Part shown: piece after piece, positions 1-5,161 of the stretch | Numbering within the stretch: position 1 is the stretch's first letter | Layout: every line of letters starts with the position of its first letter | Assembly: GCA_900767075.1 (NCBI GenBank) | Contig: CAAFXX010000087.1 | Coordinates: forward strand, 1-5,161 | Reading direction: 5' to 3' | From: Bacteroidales bacterium | GTDB lineage: Bacteria; Bacteroidota; Bacteroidia; Bacteroidales; Muribaculaceae | DNA: 5,161 nt | Made by a program: the position numbers and the translations under genes | The notes under the pieces: model-generated | Seen by the model: only the letters and a program-made list of their open reading frames with translations | Database searches by the model: none | Told to the model about the DNA's origin: nothing

Positions 1-2
1 AA

Positions 3-179
3 GGTACGGAAAACCGTATCTCGACCGAGCGCAAGCGATACACGGAAGCCGTGCAGGAATACAACACCGCCATCAAGAAGTTCCCGACCGTGATCTACGC
101 GGGATGGTTCGGCTTCAAGGAGAAACAGCAGTTCAAGGCTGAGGCAGGTGCCAACAAGGCTCCCAAAGTGGAATTTTAA
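3..179 (+). CDS. LemA family protein, C-terminal fragment (5' end outside the window)
   Basis: The frame is open from the window edge to TAA at 177-179 and gives 58 residues, starting GTENRISTERKRYTEAVQEY and ending APKVEF. The ENRI..ER.RY..AVQ.YN stretch followed by FPTVIYAGWFGFKEKQQF is the characteristic C-terminal end of LemA-family proteins, small helical-bundle proteins usually anchored by one N-terminal membrane helix that lies outside this window. Members are widespread in bacteria and their biochemical role is not settled. Only the end is visible, so neither the start nor the anchor can be described. The FKBP lipoprotein begins 12 nt after the stop with no terminator between, so the two are probably co-transcribed. 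The family assignment rests on recognising the conserved tail by eye. Confidence 0.88.
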   Translation, partial: GTENRISTERKRYTEAVQEYNTAIKKFPTVIYAGWFGFKEKQQFKAEAGANKAPKVEF

Positions 180-191
180 TCCTCAGGACAG

Positions 192-734
192 ATGAAGAAA
201 CTATTGTTAATGCTTCCTTGTGCGCTGCTGCTGATGATGCAGTCGTGCCTCGGCGACGACAACACCAATGACTATGCCGACTGGATCAATGCCAACCGTG
301 CATATGTCGACAGTATCTCGAAGGTTACGGAAAACGGGCTTCCCGTCTATAAGAAGATAACCCCCGACTGGGCGCCCAACAACAGTGTCTATATCAAGTG
401 GCACAACGACACGACCTTGACGAGCAAGAACCTGTCGCCGATGAGCAACTCGACTGTCAACATAACCTACAGGTTCGAGAACATATACGGCACCCTCATA
501 CAGGATTCATATTCCAACACCGCGCATGGCGACAGCATTTATCAGAGCCGTCCCAACCAGAATATCGTGGGTATGTGGGTTGGGATGCTCAACATGCACG
601 TCGGCGACTCGGTGACCATGGTCATCCCTTCCGAGTCGGGTTACGGTGCACAGTCTTCCAGTGCGGTGGCTCCCTATTCCACGCTTGTCTATCATGTCAA
701 GATGAAGGGTATCCCTTCATACGAGAAAAAATGA
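192..734 (+). CDS. FKBP-type peptidyl-prolyl cis-trans isomerase lipoprotein
   Basis: This 180-residue protein is predicted to catalyse cis-trans isomerisation of X-Pro bonds in exported proteins. The N-terminus is a lipoprotein signal: Lys2-Lys3, a Leu/Met-rich core, then MQSC with the lipidated Cys at residue 19. Asp22-Asp23 just after the Cys resemble the acidic export signals of Bacteroidetes surface lipoproteins. Residues about 84-174 form a single FKBP domain: VNITYRF (Tyr93), IVGMWVGMLNMHVGD (Trp129 at the floor of the pocket), GYGA (Tyr151) and PYSTLVYHVKMKGI (Tyr167 where FKBP12 has Phe). The usual FD pair of the pocket is not clear; the matching stretch reads LIQDSYSN, so activity may be low. 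Residues 25-83 are a linker or N-terminal extension that I do not recognise. The ATG at 192 is chosen because it alone gives a complete signal peptide. An AGGA lies only 3 nt upstream, too close to be a convincing ribosome site. Confidence 0.87.
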   Translation: MKKLLLMLPCALLLMMQSCLGDDNTNDYADWINANRAYVDSISKVTENGLPVYKKITPDWAPNNSVYIKWHNDTTLTSKNLSPMSNSTVNITYRFENIYGTLIQDSYSNTAHGDSIYQSRPNQNIVGMWVGMLNMHVGDSVTMVIPSESGYGAQSSSAVAPYSTLVYHVKMKGIPSYEKK

Positions 735-770
735 TGCTTCGCATCTGAAATCCCGATCCACGCAGATACA

Positions 771-801
771 AAATCCCGTCAACCGTCGGCTGACGGGATT
801 T
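771..801 (+). terminator. Hairpin terminator after the FKBP gene
   Basis: A perfect 11-bp inverted repeat (AAATCCCGTCA at 771-781, TGACGGGATTT at 791-801) encloses a 9-nt loop, 36 nt after the FKBP stop. The stem has a GC-rich core and an A/T-rich base, as intrinsic terminators do. The T run is short (TTT, then GCTATAAAC), so termination may be partial. It separates the LemA-FKBP unit from the S9 operon. Confidence 0.65.
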
Positions 802-830
802 GCTATAAACTTAATTATAATATATATCTG
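799..830 (+). promoter_or_regulatory. Candidate Bacteroidetes-type promoter for the S9 peptidase operon
   Basis: TTTG at 799-802, a 20-nt spacer, and TATATCTG at 823-830 match the Bacteroidetes sigma consensus (TTTG around -33, TAnnTTTG around -7) with one mismatch in the -7 box. The spacer is AT-rich (ATAAACTTAATTATAATA). The -33 element overlaps the last bases of the upstream terminator hairpin. Transcription would start within a few bases of the ATG at 835, implying a leaderless or near-leaderless mRNA. The match is by eye, and AT-rich DNA yields chance matches, so confidence is moderate. Confidence 0.45.
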
Positions 831-834
831 AGTT

Positions 835-3363
835 ATGGTAAAGAAAATGCTTGTGCCTGTGTCGCTCCTGACGCTTATCGCGGCAGCAGCCGGCGCTTAC
901 ACGATTACCGAGTTCAAGGGGGCGCCCGCCGTGTCGCTGCACGTTCCGGTCAAGCCGGATTCAACCCTCAAGGAGAATGCCTTCAAGCCGGAGGACCTGC
1001 TTGGAGCCCGCGGAGCAGTGCTCGGCGCCGAGTTGCCGCAGGTGGGCTGGACCACGGTCGAGACCGACACCGCAGACCGTGTGAAGCTTGTCGGCTCGAA
1101 AATAGCGCCGACCCTCAGCACCTACACCACGCGCCTGCGTTCACGCGAATATGCCAAAGGCAATCTCGTGATCAATACTCCCGGCATGGCGGAGGTTTAC
1201 GCCAACGGCAAATCGGTGATAAAGAAGACCTCTTCCGATTCGCTTCCCGCCGACGGCTCCGCGCAGCTTGAGCTTCTTCCCGAAGCCGACACCGAGATAA
1301 CCGTCAATATCCTCACCATGCCCGACGACAAGGGTACGCCTGAATTCAAGCTTGAATTCGTGCCGGAGAAGGAATTCGAGAATGTTGACCTTGTGTCGGA
1401 TCCCGACCTGAAGCGCCGCCTCGCCCCGGTGAACACCATGACCGGCGAGCGCGTGAGCCGTGTGTCGGTTTCGCCCGACGGAAAATATTTCGTGACGGTG
1501 TATTCACAGGTATTCTCCGCTACCGAGAGAAGAAGCCGCGCCACACTGAGCGAGACGGCTACAGGACGCGTTCTCTCGGAGAACATCGATGCGTCGTCGC
1601 AGTGGATGCCCAAGGGAAGCACCCTCTATTACACCAAGGACAACAACGGGCGTTACGATATCTACACGGCGAGTGTGCCTTCGATGAAGAGCTCGCTGCT
1701 TGCAAAGTCGCTTCCCGAATCCGACTTCACCATAACTCCCGACAATAAATACATAATCTATTACAAGAGTGTCGACCCCGAGCAGGAGGCAGGACCGCTC
1801 CACCGCGTGAAAAGTCCCGACGACAGGATCAAGGGCGACCGCGAGCGCAGCTATATCATGCGCTATGACATCGCGAGCCGCGTGACGCAGCCCCTGACCT
1901 ACGGAGGTCCCACCACCGGCATCTGCGATTTCACGAAAGACGGCTCCAAGATGCTTTATATGTCGGTGCGCCAGACTCCGTCGAAATATCCCTTCTATTC
2001 CAACTCGTTTGTAGAGATGGACCTCAAGACACTCGCCACCGACACCATCATCAGCGAGAACCCCTTCATCAACAACGCCATATATTCGCCCGACGGCAAG
2101 CAGCTCTTCCTTGTCGGTTCGCCTCAGGCATTCAACGGCATCGGTGCCAATCAGGGCAACCACGAGATTCCCAACGACTTCGACAACCAGGGCTTCATCT
2201 ATACGATCGCCACGGGCGACGTGCGCCCCGTGACGAAGGAATTCGATCCATCGCTTGAAGGCGCCCCTGTCTGGAACAAGGCTGACGGCAATATCTATTT
2301 CCGCGGCGAGGAGGGTTTCTTTGTCCCCTTGTTCAAGCTTGACCCCCGTTCGGGAAAAATCGACAAGCTCGCCTCGAAAATCGATTATGTAAGGGGTTTC
2401 TCGATAGGTGACGACGAGAGCCGCTGGATCGCCTACTGGGGCGGCGGCTTCACAAGCGACGGCGAGGCATGGCTCTACCACAGCCGCAACGGCGCATCGA
2501 CCCTTATCGACAACCCGCTTGCGGCAGAACTCAAGGACGTTGAGTTCGGCAAGATGGAATCATGGAAATTCACAGCCAAGGACGGCACGGAAATCGACGG
2601 CTTCATGTGTCTCCCTCCGGAGTTCGATGCCTCGAAGAAATATCCGCTGATCGTGTATTATTACGGCGGCACGTCGCCTTCGCAGGCTGCCATGTATCAC
2701 CTTTACGCCCCGCAGGTTTTCGCATCGCGCGACTATGTAGTGTATGTGATCAATCCGAGCGGCACCACCGGTTACGGTCAGGAATTCTCGGCACGCCACG
2801 TGAACGCGTGGGGACGTCAGACCGCCGACGACATAATCGAGGGCGTCGACAAGTTCTGCTCCGCCCATCCCTTTGTCGACCGCAAGCGCATCGGATGTCT
2901 CGGAGCCAGCTACGGCGGTTTCATGACACAATATCTCCAGACGCTCACCGATATGTTCCGCTGTGCCGTGTCGCATGCCGGAATCTCGAACGTGACGAGC
3001 TATTGGGGCGAGGGCTATTGGGGCTACAGCTACAACTCCGTCGCAGCCGCCAAGCGTTATCCCTGGACCGATCCGGAACTCTATACGAAACAGGGCTCTC
3101 TTTTCAATGCCGATAAGATACACACGCCCCTGCTCCTTCTGCACGGCAACCAGGACACCAATGTGCCTATCGGCGAGAGTATCCAGATTTTCAATGCCTT
3201 GCGCGTGCTCGGACGTGACGTGGAATTCATCACCGTCGACGACGAGAACCACGTGATATCTAATTTCGACCGTAAGCTTCTCTGGCAGAACACGATCATG
3301 GCTTGGTTCGCCAAGTATCTCAAGGATGATCCCCGATGGTGGAACTCTCTTTACGGCAATTAA
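835..3363 (+). CDS. Secreted S9 family peptidase (prolyl oligopeptidase / dipeptidyl peptidase type)
   Basis: This 842-residue protein is predicted to be a serine peptidase that cleaves oligopeptides outside the cytoplasm. Residues 1-21 are a signal peptide (Lys3-Lys4, hydrophobic core, likely cleavage after AGA) with no lipobox, so a periplasmic enzyme is expected. Residues about 105-178 read as an extra beta-rich domain (VINTPGMAEVYANGKSV). Residues about 200-560 form the beta-propeller, with PD40-like strands at VSVSPDGKYFV (210-220), FTITPDNKYIIYY (298-310), CDFTKDGSKMLYM (364-376) and AIYSPDGKQLFLV (415-427). Residues about 575-842 are the alpha/beta hydrolase: YYYGG oxyanion region (608-612), NPSGTTGYGQEF (640-651), nucleophile Ser692 in GASYGG, Asp774 in HGNQDTNVP and His806 in DDENHV. 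The triad is intact. The DW.YEEE-type glutamate motif of true DPP-IV was not found, so exo- versus endopeptidase action is open. The length is above the usual 650-750 because of the N-terminal domain. It is the first gene of a three-gene operon. Confidence 0.93.
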   Translation: MVKKMLVPVSLLTLIAAAAGAYTITEFKGAPAVSLHVPVKPDSTLKENAFKPEDLLGARGAVLGAELPQVGWTTVETDTADRVKLVGSKIAPTLSTYTTRLRSREYAKGNLVINTPGMAEVYANGKSVIKKTSSDSLPADGSAQLELLPEADTEITVNILTMPDDKGTPEFKLEFVPEKEFENVDLVSDPDLKRRLAPVNTMTGERVSRVSVSPDGKYFVTVYSQVFSATERRSRATLSETATGRVLSENIDASSQWMPKGSTLYYTKDNNGRYDIYTASVPSMKSSLLAKSLPESDFTITPDNKYIIYYKSVDPEQEAGPLHRVKSPDDRIKGDRERSYIMRYDIASRVTQPLTYGGPTTGICDFTKDGSKMLYMSVRQTPSKYPFYSNSFVEMDLKTLATDTIISENPFINNAIYSPDGKQLFLVGSPQAFNGIGANQGNHEIPNDFDNQGFIYTIATGDVRPVTKEFDPSLEGAPVWNKADGNIYFRGEEGFFVPLFKLDPRSGKIDKLASKIDYVRGFSIGDDESRWIAYWGGGFTSDGEAWLYHSRNGASTLIDNPLAAELKDVEFGKMESWKFTAKDGTEIDGFMCLPPEFDASKKYPLIVYYYGGTSPSQAAMYHLYAPQVFASRDYVVYVINPSGTTGYGQEFSARHVNAWGRQTADDIIEGVDKFCSAHPFVDRKRIGCLGASYGGFMTQYLQTLTDMFRCAVSHAGISNVTSYWGEGYWGYSYNSVAAAKRYPWTDPELYTKQGSLFNADKIHTPLLLLHGNQDTNVPIGESIQIFNALRVLGRDVEFITVDDENHVISNFDRKLLWQNTIMAWFAKYLKDDPRWWNSLYGN

Positions 3364-3375
3364 TTATAGACGATA

Positions 3376-3690
3376 ATGACGAAAAGAATAATAATACCGG
3401 TTTTCGTGGCATTTCTGGCGATAGCCGCCGGATGTGGCAAGACCGAGAAAGGGGAGGAGGATGCCGCCAAGGTCGAGGCTGCCATGATGGAGGGCCGCGA
3501 GGCAGCTCGCATATTTGTGAACCGCCCCTGGAAGGACACCGTGGAGCTTCAGCGCAATCTATTGGAGGCGCGTGCCCGTCGCACGAAATACGACACGATA
3601 GGGCAGCCGAAGGCAGCCGCGGCATATGACTCGGCTTTTGTCTCTACAATCCGCACGGTAAACCCCGAAGTTGCGGCGCATATCAAGTAA
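3376..3690 (+). CDS. Small putative lipoprotein of unknown function
   Basis: I do not recognise the family of this 104-residue protein. Residues 1-20 are a signal peptide: TKR, a hydrophobic stretch IIIPVFVAFLAIAAG, then Cys20. The lipobox AAGC has Ala rather than Leu at -3, so lipidation is likely but not certain. The mature part is about 85 residues, highly charged and probably mostly helical (roughly 26-48, 53-72 and 78-93), with a conserved-looking core NRPWKDTVELQ (49-59) and a tail STIRTVNPEVAAHI (90-103). Lys and Glu residues crowd the region just after the Cys (GKTEKGEED), a usual flexible tether. It starts 12 nt after the S9 stop in an AT-rich gap without a Shine-Dalgarno, and its TAA shares a base with the next ATG. 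It is therefore translated in an operon with both neighbours, which alone does not reveal its role. Confidence 0.8.
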   Translation: MTKRIIIPVFVAFLAIAAGCGKTEKGEEDAAKVEAAMMEGREAARIFVNRPWKDTVELQRNLLEARARRTKYDTIGQPKAAAAYDSAFVSTIRTVNPEVAAHIK

Positions 3691-4487
3691 TGGAGATGGC
3701 AAAAGGAAACATTCCCCCGCAGCCTCATGTCGTGGAGCCGGATATCGCCGAGCTCCTCGACAGCGAGGCTGCGCGCATCAACTCCCCGGCGTTCATAGCC
3801 AATGACCCGGTGCAGTTCCCGCGTCGGTTCTCCGACCAGCGCGACATCGAGATCGTGTCGCTTCTGGCGGCAACGGTTGCGTGGGGCAAGCGGTCGATGA
3901 TCTGCCGGAACGTGGAGAAGATGCTCGGACTCATGGACGGTCAGCCGTATGCCTACATGATGGATGAGGGTTACGAAGACCTGAATCCGGACATGAACAT
4001 CCACCGCACGTTCTTCGCCCGGAATCTGCAGAATTATCTGAGGACGTTGCGGAGGATATACAAGGCTAACGGCACCCTCGATGACTTTGCGCGTAAGATA
4101 GGTGCCGGCGAGGGTGACTTCCCTTCGTGGCGGCTTGTGGGCGCCATGCTCGGCGAGATGGCTGAGGCTACGGGAAACGTGGATTCGCGTTGTCTCCCCT
4201 CCAATCTCGACGCCACGGCGTTGAAACGCGTCAACATGGCGTTGCGGTGGCTGGTGCGCGACGATGGTATCGTGGATATGGGTCTTTGGAAATCGATTCC
4301 GAAAAGCAAGCTCTACATACCGCTCGACGTGCATGTAGGCAATACGGCGCGTAATCTTGGGCTTCTCGACCGCAAGGCGAACGATCGCCGCTCCGTGGAG
4401 GAGCTGACGGCGACGCTGCGCTCCCTGCGCCCCGATGACCCTGTTTATTACGACTATGCCCTTTTCGGCATAGGTGTCGGAGAGTAA
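3690..4487 (+). CDS. TIGR02757 (DUF2400) family protein, possible HhH DNA-glycosylase-like fold
   Basis: This 265-residue protein has no signal peptide and is probably cytoplasmic. It matches the TIGR02757 family, known from Bacteroidetes and some other phyla without an assigned function. Visible family blocks are DPVQFPRRFSDQRDIEIVSLLAATVAWG split across 39-66, HRTFFARNL (105-113), LKRVNMALRWLVRDDG (178-193), GLWKSIP (198-204), IPLDVHVGNTARNLGLL (210-226), VEELTATLR (236-244) and DPVYYDYALFGIGV (250-263). The C-terminal half recalls endonuclease III: Lys179 sits before a helix as in GxGxKTAN, Asp213 sits in LDVHV as in the catalytic VDTHI, and DYALFGIG sits where HHWLILHG does. There is no cysteine cluster for the 4Fe-4S centre. 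The length is normal and it ends soon after the last block. The ATG at 3690 overlaps the upstream TAA (TAATG), suggesting coupled translation; an alternative ATG at 3696 would remove only two residues. Confidence 0.9.
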   Translation: MEMAKGNIPPQPHVVEPDIAELLDSEAARINSPAFIANDPVQFPRRFSDQRDIEIVSLLAATVAWGKRSMICRNVEKMLGLMDGQPYAYMMDEGYEDLNPDMNIHRTFFARNLQNYLRTLRRIYKANGTLDDFARKIGAGEGDFPSWRLVGAMLGEMAEATGNVDSRCLPSNLDATALKRVNMALRWLVRDDGIVDMGLWKSIPKSKLYIPLDVHVGNTARNLGLLDRKANDRRSVEELTATLRSLRPDDPVYYDYALFGIGVGE

Positions 4488-4501
4488 GATATCTCTGCCA
4501 C

Positions 4502-4550
4502 ATATAAAAGTAAATAGCCCGGCGAATCGCCGGGCTATTTACTTTTATAT
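4502..4550. terminator. Strong bidirectional terminator between convergent genes
   Basis: A perfect 23-bp inverted repeat (4502-4524 with 4528-4550) encloses a 3-nt AAT loop. The centre is GC-rich (TAGCCCGGCG) and the outer arms are A/T-rich (ATATAAAAGTAAA on one side, TTTACTTTTATAT on the other). Each strand therefore ends in a GC stem followed by a U-rich tract. It begins 15 nt after the TIGR02757 stop and lies 38 nt past the OPT stop on the other strand, so it can terminate both converging transcripts. Confidence 0.92.
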
Positions 4551-4595
4551 AATTACTCCAATAATTCGAATTATTCCAATTACTCGAATTACTTC
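4551..4595. repeat. Five imperfect 9-bp tandem repeats spanning the OPT stop codon
   Basis: Five consecutive 9-bp units read AATTACTCC, AATAATTCG, AATTATTCC, AATTACTCG and AATTACTTC on the + strand. Read along the OPT gene (minus strand) the unit is about TAA-TTS-GAR. The first TAA is the OPT stop codon itself, and TAA recurs in frame every third codon, with one copy changed to TTA. The array fills the gap between the OPT stop and the terminator hairpin. It also contains a 16-bp perfect palindrome at 4560-4575 (AATAATTCGAATTATT). Confidence 0.75.
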
Positions 4596-5161
4596 TTCAG
4601 TGCTTTGGCTTTCTTGGAATCAAGGTAAAGGTATGCTATGATAAGAGCATAGAACACGAGTCCGAGAATCTGTGTAAGGCCTTCGGATCCGGGCGTGTGG
4701 TATTCGAATCCACAGAAGCGTGTTATTGCGGCGAAGACTCCGAAGAGGGCGCCGCCGGCAATAAGTCCGGATGCTATCAGTGTGCCTCGGTCGCGCCGCG
4801 CATCGGCGGTAGCCTTGTCCTTCGATGATTTGCCTACGAAATAAGCCACTGCACCGCCCACGAGCATCGGGGTGTTGAGCGACAGAGGGATGAACATGCC
4901 AAGACAGAAGGCGAGTGCCGGAACGCCGAGCCAGTTGAGGAGAAGGGCGAGGATCGCGCCTGTCATGTAGAGGATCCAGGGAGTGTCGCCGCCCATCATC
5001 AGGGGCTCGATGACCTTTGCCATGGCGTTTGCCTGCGGAGCTACAAGGGCGTTGTCGCCCGAGAAGCCGTACACCTTGTTAAGCACGATGATTACACCGC
5101 CGACAGTGGCTGCCGATACGAGTGTGCCGAGGAATTTCCAAGTCTCCTGCTTCTTCGGCGT
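4589..5161 (-). CDS. OPT family oligopeptide transporter, C-terminal part (5' end outside the window)
   Basis: On the minus strand the frame is open from the window edge at 5161 to TAA at 4591-4589, giving 190 residues of a protein usually around 600-680 long. The text fits OPT-family membrane transporters, proton-coupled carriers of oligopeptides or metal chelates. Diagnostic stretches are APQANAMAKVIEPLMMGGD, then PWILYMTGAILALLL, GVPALAFCLGMFIPL (family motif near the C-terminus), VGGAVAYFVGKSS and RGTLIASGLIAGGALFGV. About five to six membrane segments are visible, at fragment residues about 10-30, 61-78, 80-95, 97-110, 126-148 and 164-181, followed by a basic tail DSKKAKALKK. The GTG at 5086-5084 is an internal Val inside a membrane helix, not the start, because coding continues upstream in the same frame. 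The gene converges on the S9 operon. The substrate cannot be read from this part. Confidence 0.93.
   Translation of the reverse strand, partial: TPKKQETWKFLGTLVSAATVGGVIIVLNKVYGFSGDNALVAPQANAMAKVIEPLMMGGDTPWILYMTGAILALLLNWLGVPALAFCLGMFIPLSLNTPMLVGGAVAYFVGKSSKDKATADARRDRGTLIASGLIAGGALFGVFAAITRFCGFEYHTPGSEGLTQILGLVFYALIIAYLYLDSKKAKALKK

Noticed and set aside
1342..1377. A perfect 18-bp palindrome (GAATTCAAGCTTGAATTC) with a third GAATTC 12 bp further on
   Set aside because: It encodes EFKLEF within an amphipathic strand of the S9 protein, and the symmetry follows from ordinary Glu, Phe, Lys and Leu codons. It is probably coincidence with no regulatory meaning.
1504..2481. A 325-codon open frame on the minus strand inside the S9 gene
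   Set aside because: It lies wholly antisense to a gene with an intact triad and propeller motifs. Its translation is Arg/Val/Gly-rich without recognisable domains, as expected for a shadow frame in GC-rich DNA.
2560..3252. Minus- and plus-strand alternative frames over the S9 catalytic domain
   Set aside because: The real frame encodes the GASYGG, GNQD and ENH catalytic motifs; the others show no family signal.
835..3363. Naming the S9 peptidase as true dipeptidyl peptidase IV
   Set aside because: The double-glutamate motif that binds the free N-terminus in DPP-IV was not found in the propeller, so only the S9 family level is supported.
3549..4334. A 261-codon open frame on the minus strand across the lipoprotein and TIGR02757 genes
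   Set aside because: It overlaps two well-supported genes antisense, is His/Arg-rich and low in recognisable motifs, so it is a shadow.
4551..4595. The 9-bp repeats as a CRISPR or iteron-type origin
   Set aside because: The units are too short and have no spacers, so this is not CRISPR. There is no replication gene nearby and the surroundings are chromosomal, so an iteron role is unsupported.
5084..5086. GTG as the start codon of a 165-residue OPT-like protein
   Set aside because: The frame continues upstream without a stop to the window edge, and the upstream residues (TWKFLGTLVSAATVGGVII) form the start of a membrane helix typical of the family. The GTG is an internal Val.

Overview
The window looks like ordinary chromosome from a Bacteroidales bacterium, possibly a gut member such as a Muribaculaceae relative. 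The family-level guess is an inference. The grounds are two small lipoproteins with Bacteroidetes-type N-termini, a TIGR02757/DUF2400 protein, a LemA C-terminus, a large secreted S9 peptidase, fairly GC-rich genes separated by short AT-rich gaps, no well-placed Shine-Dalgarno sequences, and one TTTG/TAnnTTTG-like promoter. I see no mobile element, CRISPR array, tRNA or rRNA.

Layout: (1) 3-179, + strand, the last 58 residues of a LemA-family protein. (2) 192-734, + strand, an FKBP-type peptidyl-prolyl isomerase lipoprotein 12 nt downstream, probably in the same transcript, which ends at a hairpin at 771-801. (3) 835-3363, + strand, an 842-residue secreted S9 peptidase with a complete Ser-Asp-His triad. 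It is followed after 12 nt by a 104-residue lipoprotein of unknown function (3376-3690), whose TAA overlaps the ATG of a TIGR02757-family gene (3690-4487). These three form a tight operon. (4) A perfect 23-bp hairpin at 4502-4550 separates that operon from the convergent minus-strand gene at 4589-5161, the C-terminal 190 residues of an OPT-family transporter.

Functional reading (inference): several products act in the envelope. The S9 enzyme would trim peptides in the periplasm, the FKBP lipoprotein would help fold exported proteins, and the convergent OPT transporter may import oligopeptides. The TIGR02757 protein is the exception and is probably cytoplasmic. Its C-terminal half lines up by eye with the helix-hairpin-helix DNA glycosylase fold, including a Lys and an Asp in plausible catalytic places.

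I did not find a clear new multi-gene system. The points most worth checking are the glycosylase-like motifs in the TIGR02757 protein, a 9-bp tandem repeat that reiterates an in-frame stop codon behind the OPT gene, and a promoter that appears to start inside the upstream terminator and yield a nearly leaderless S9 mRNA.
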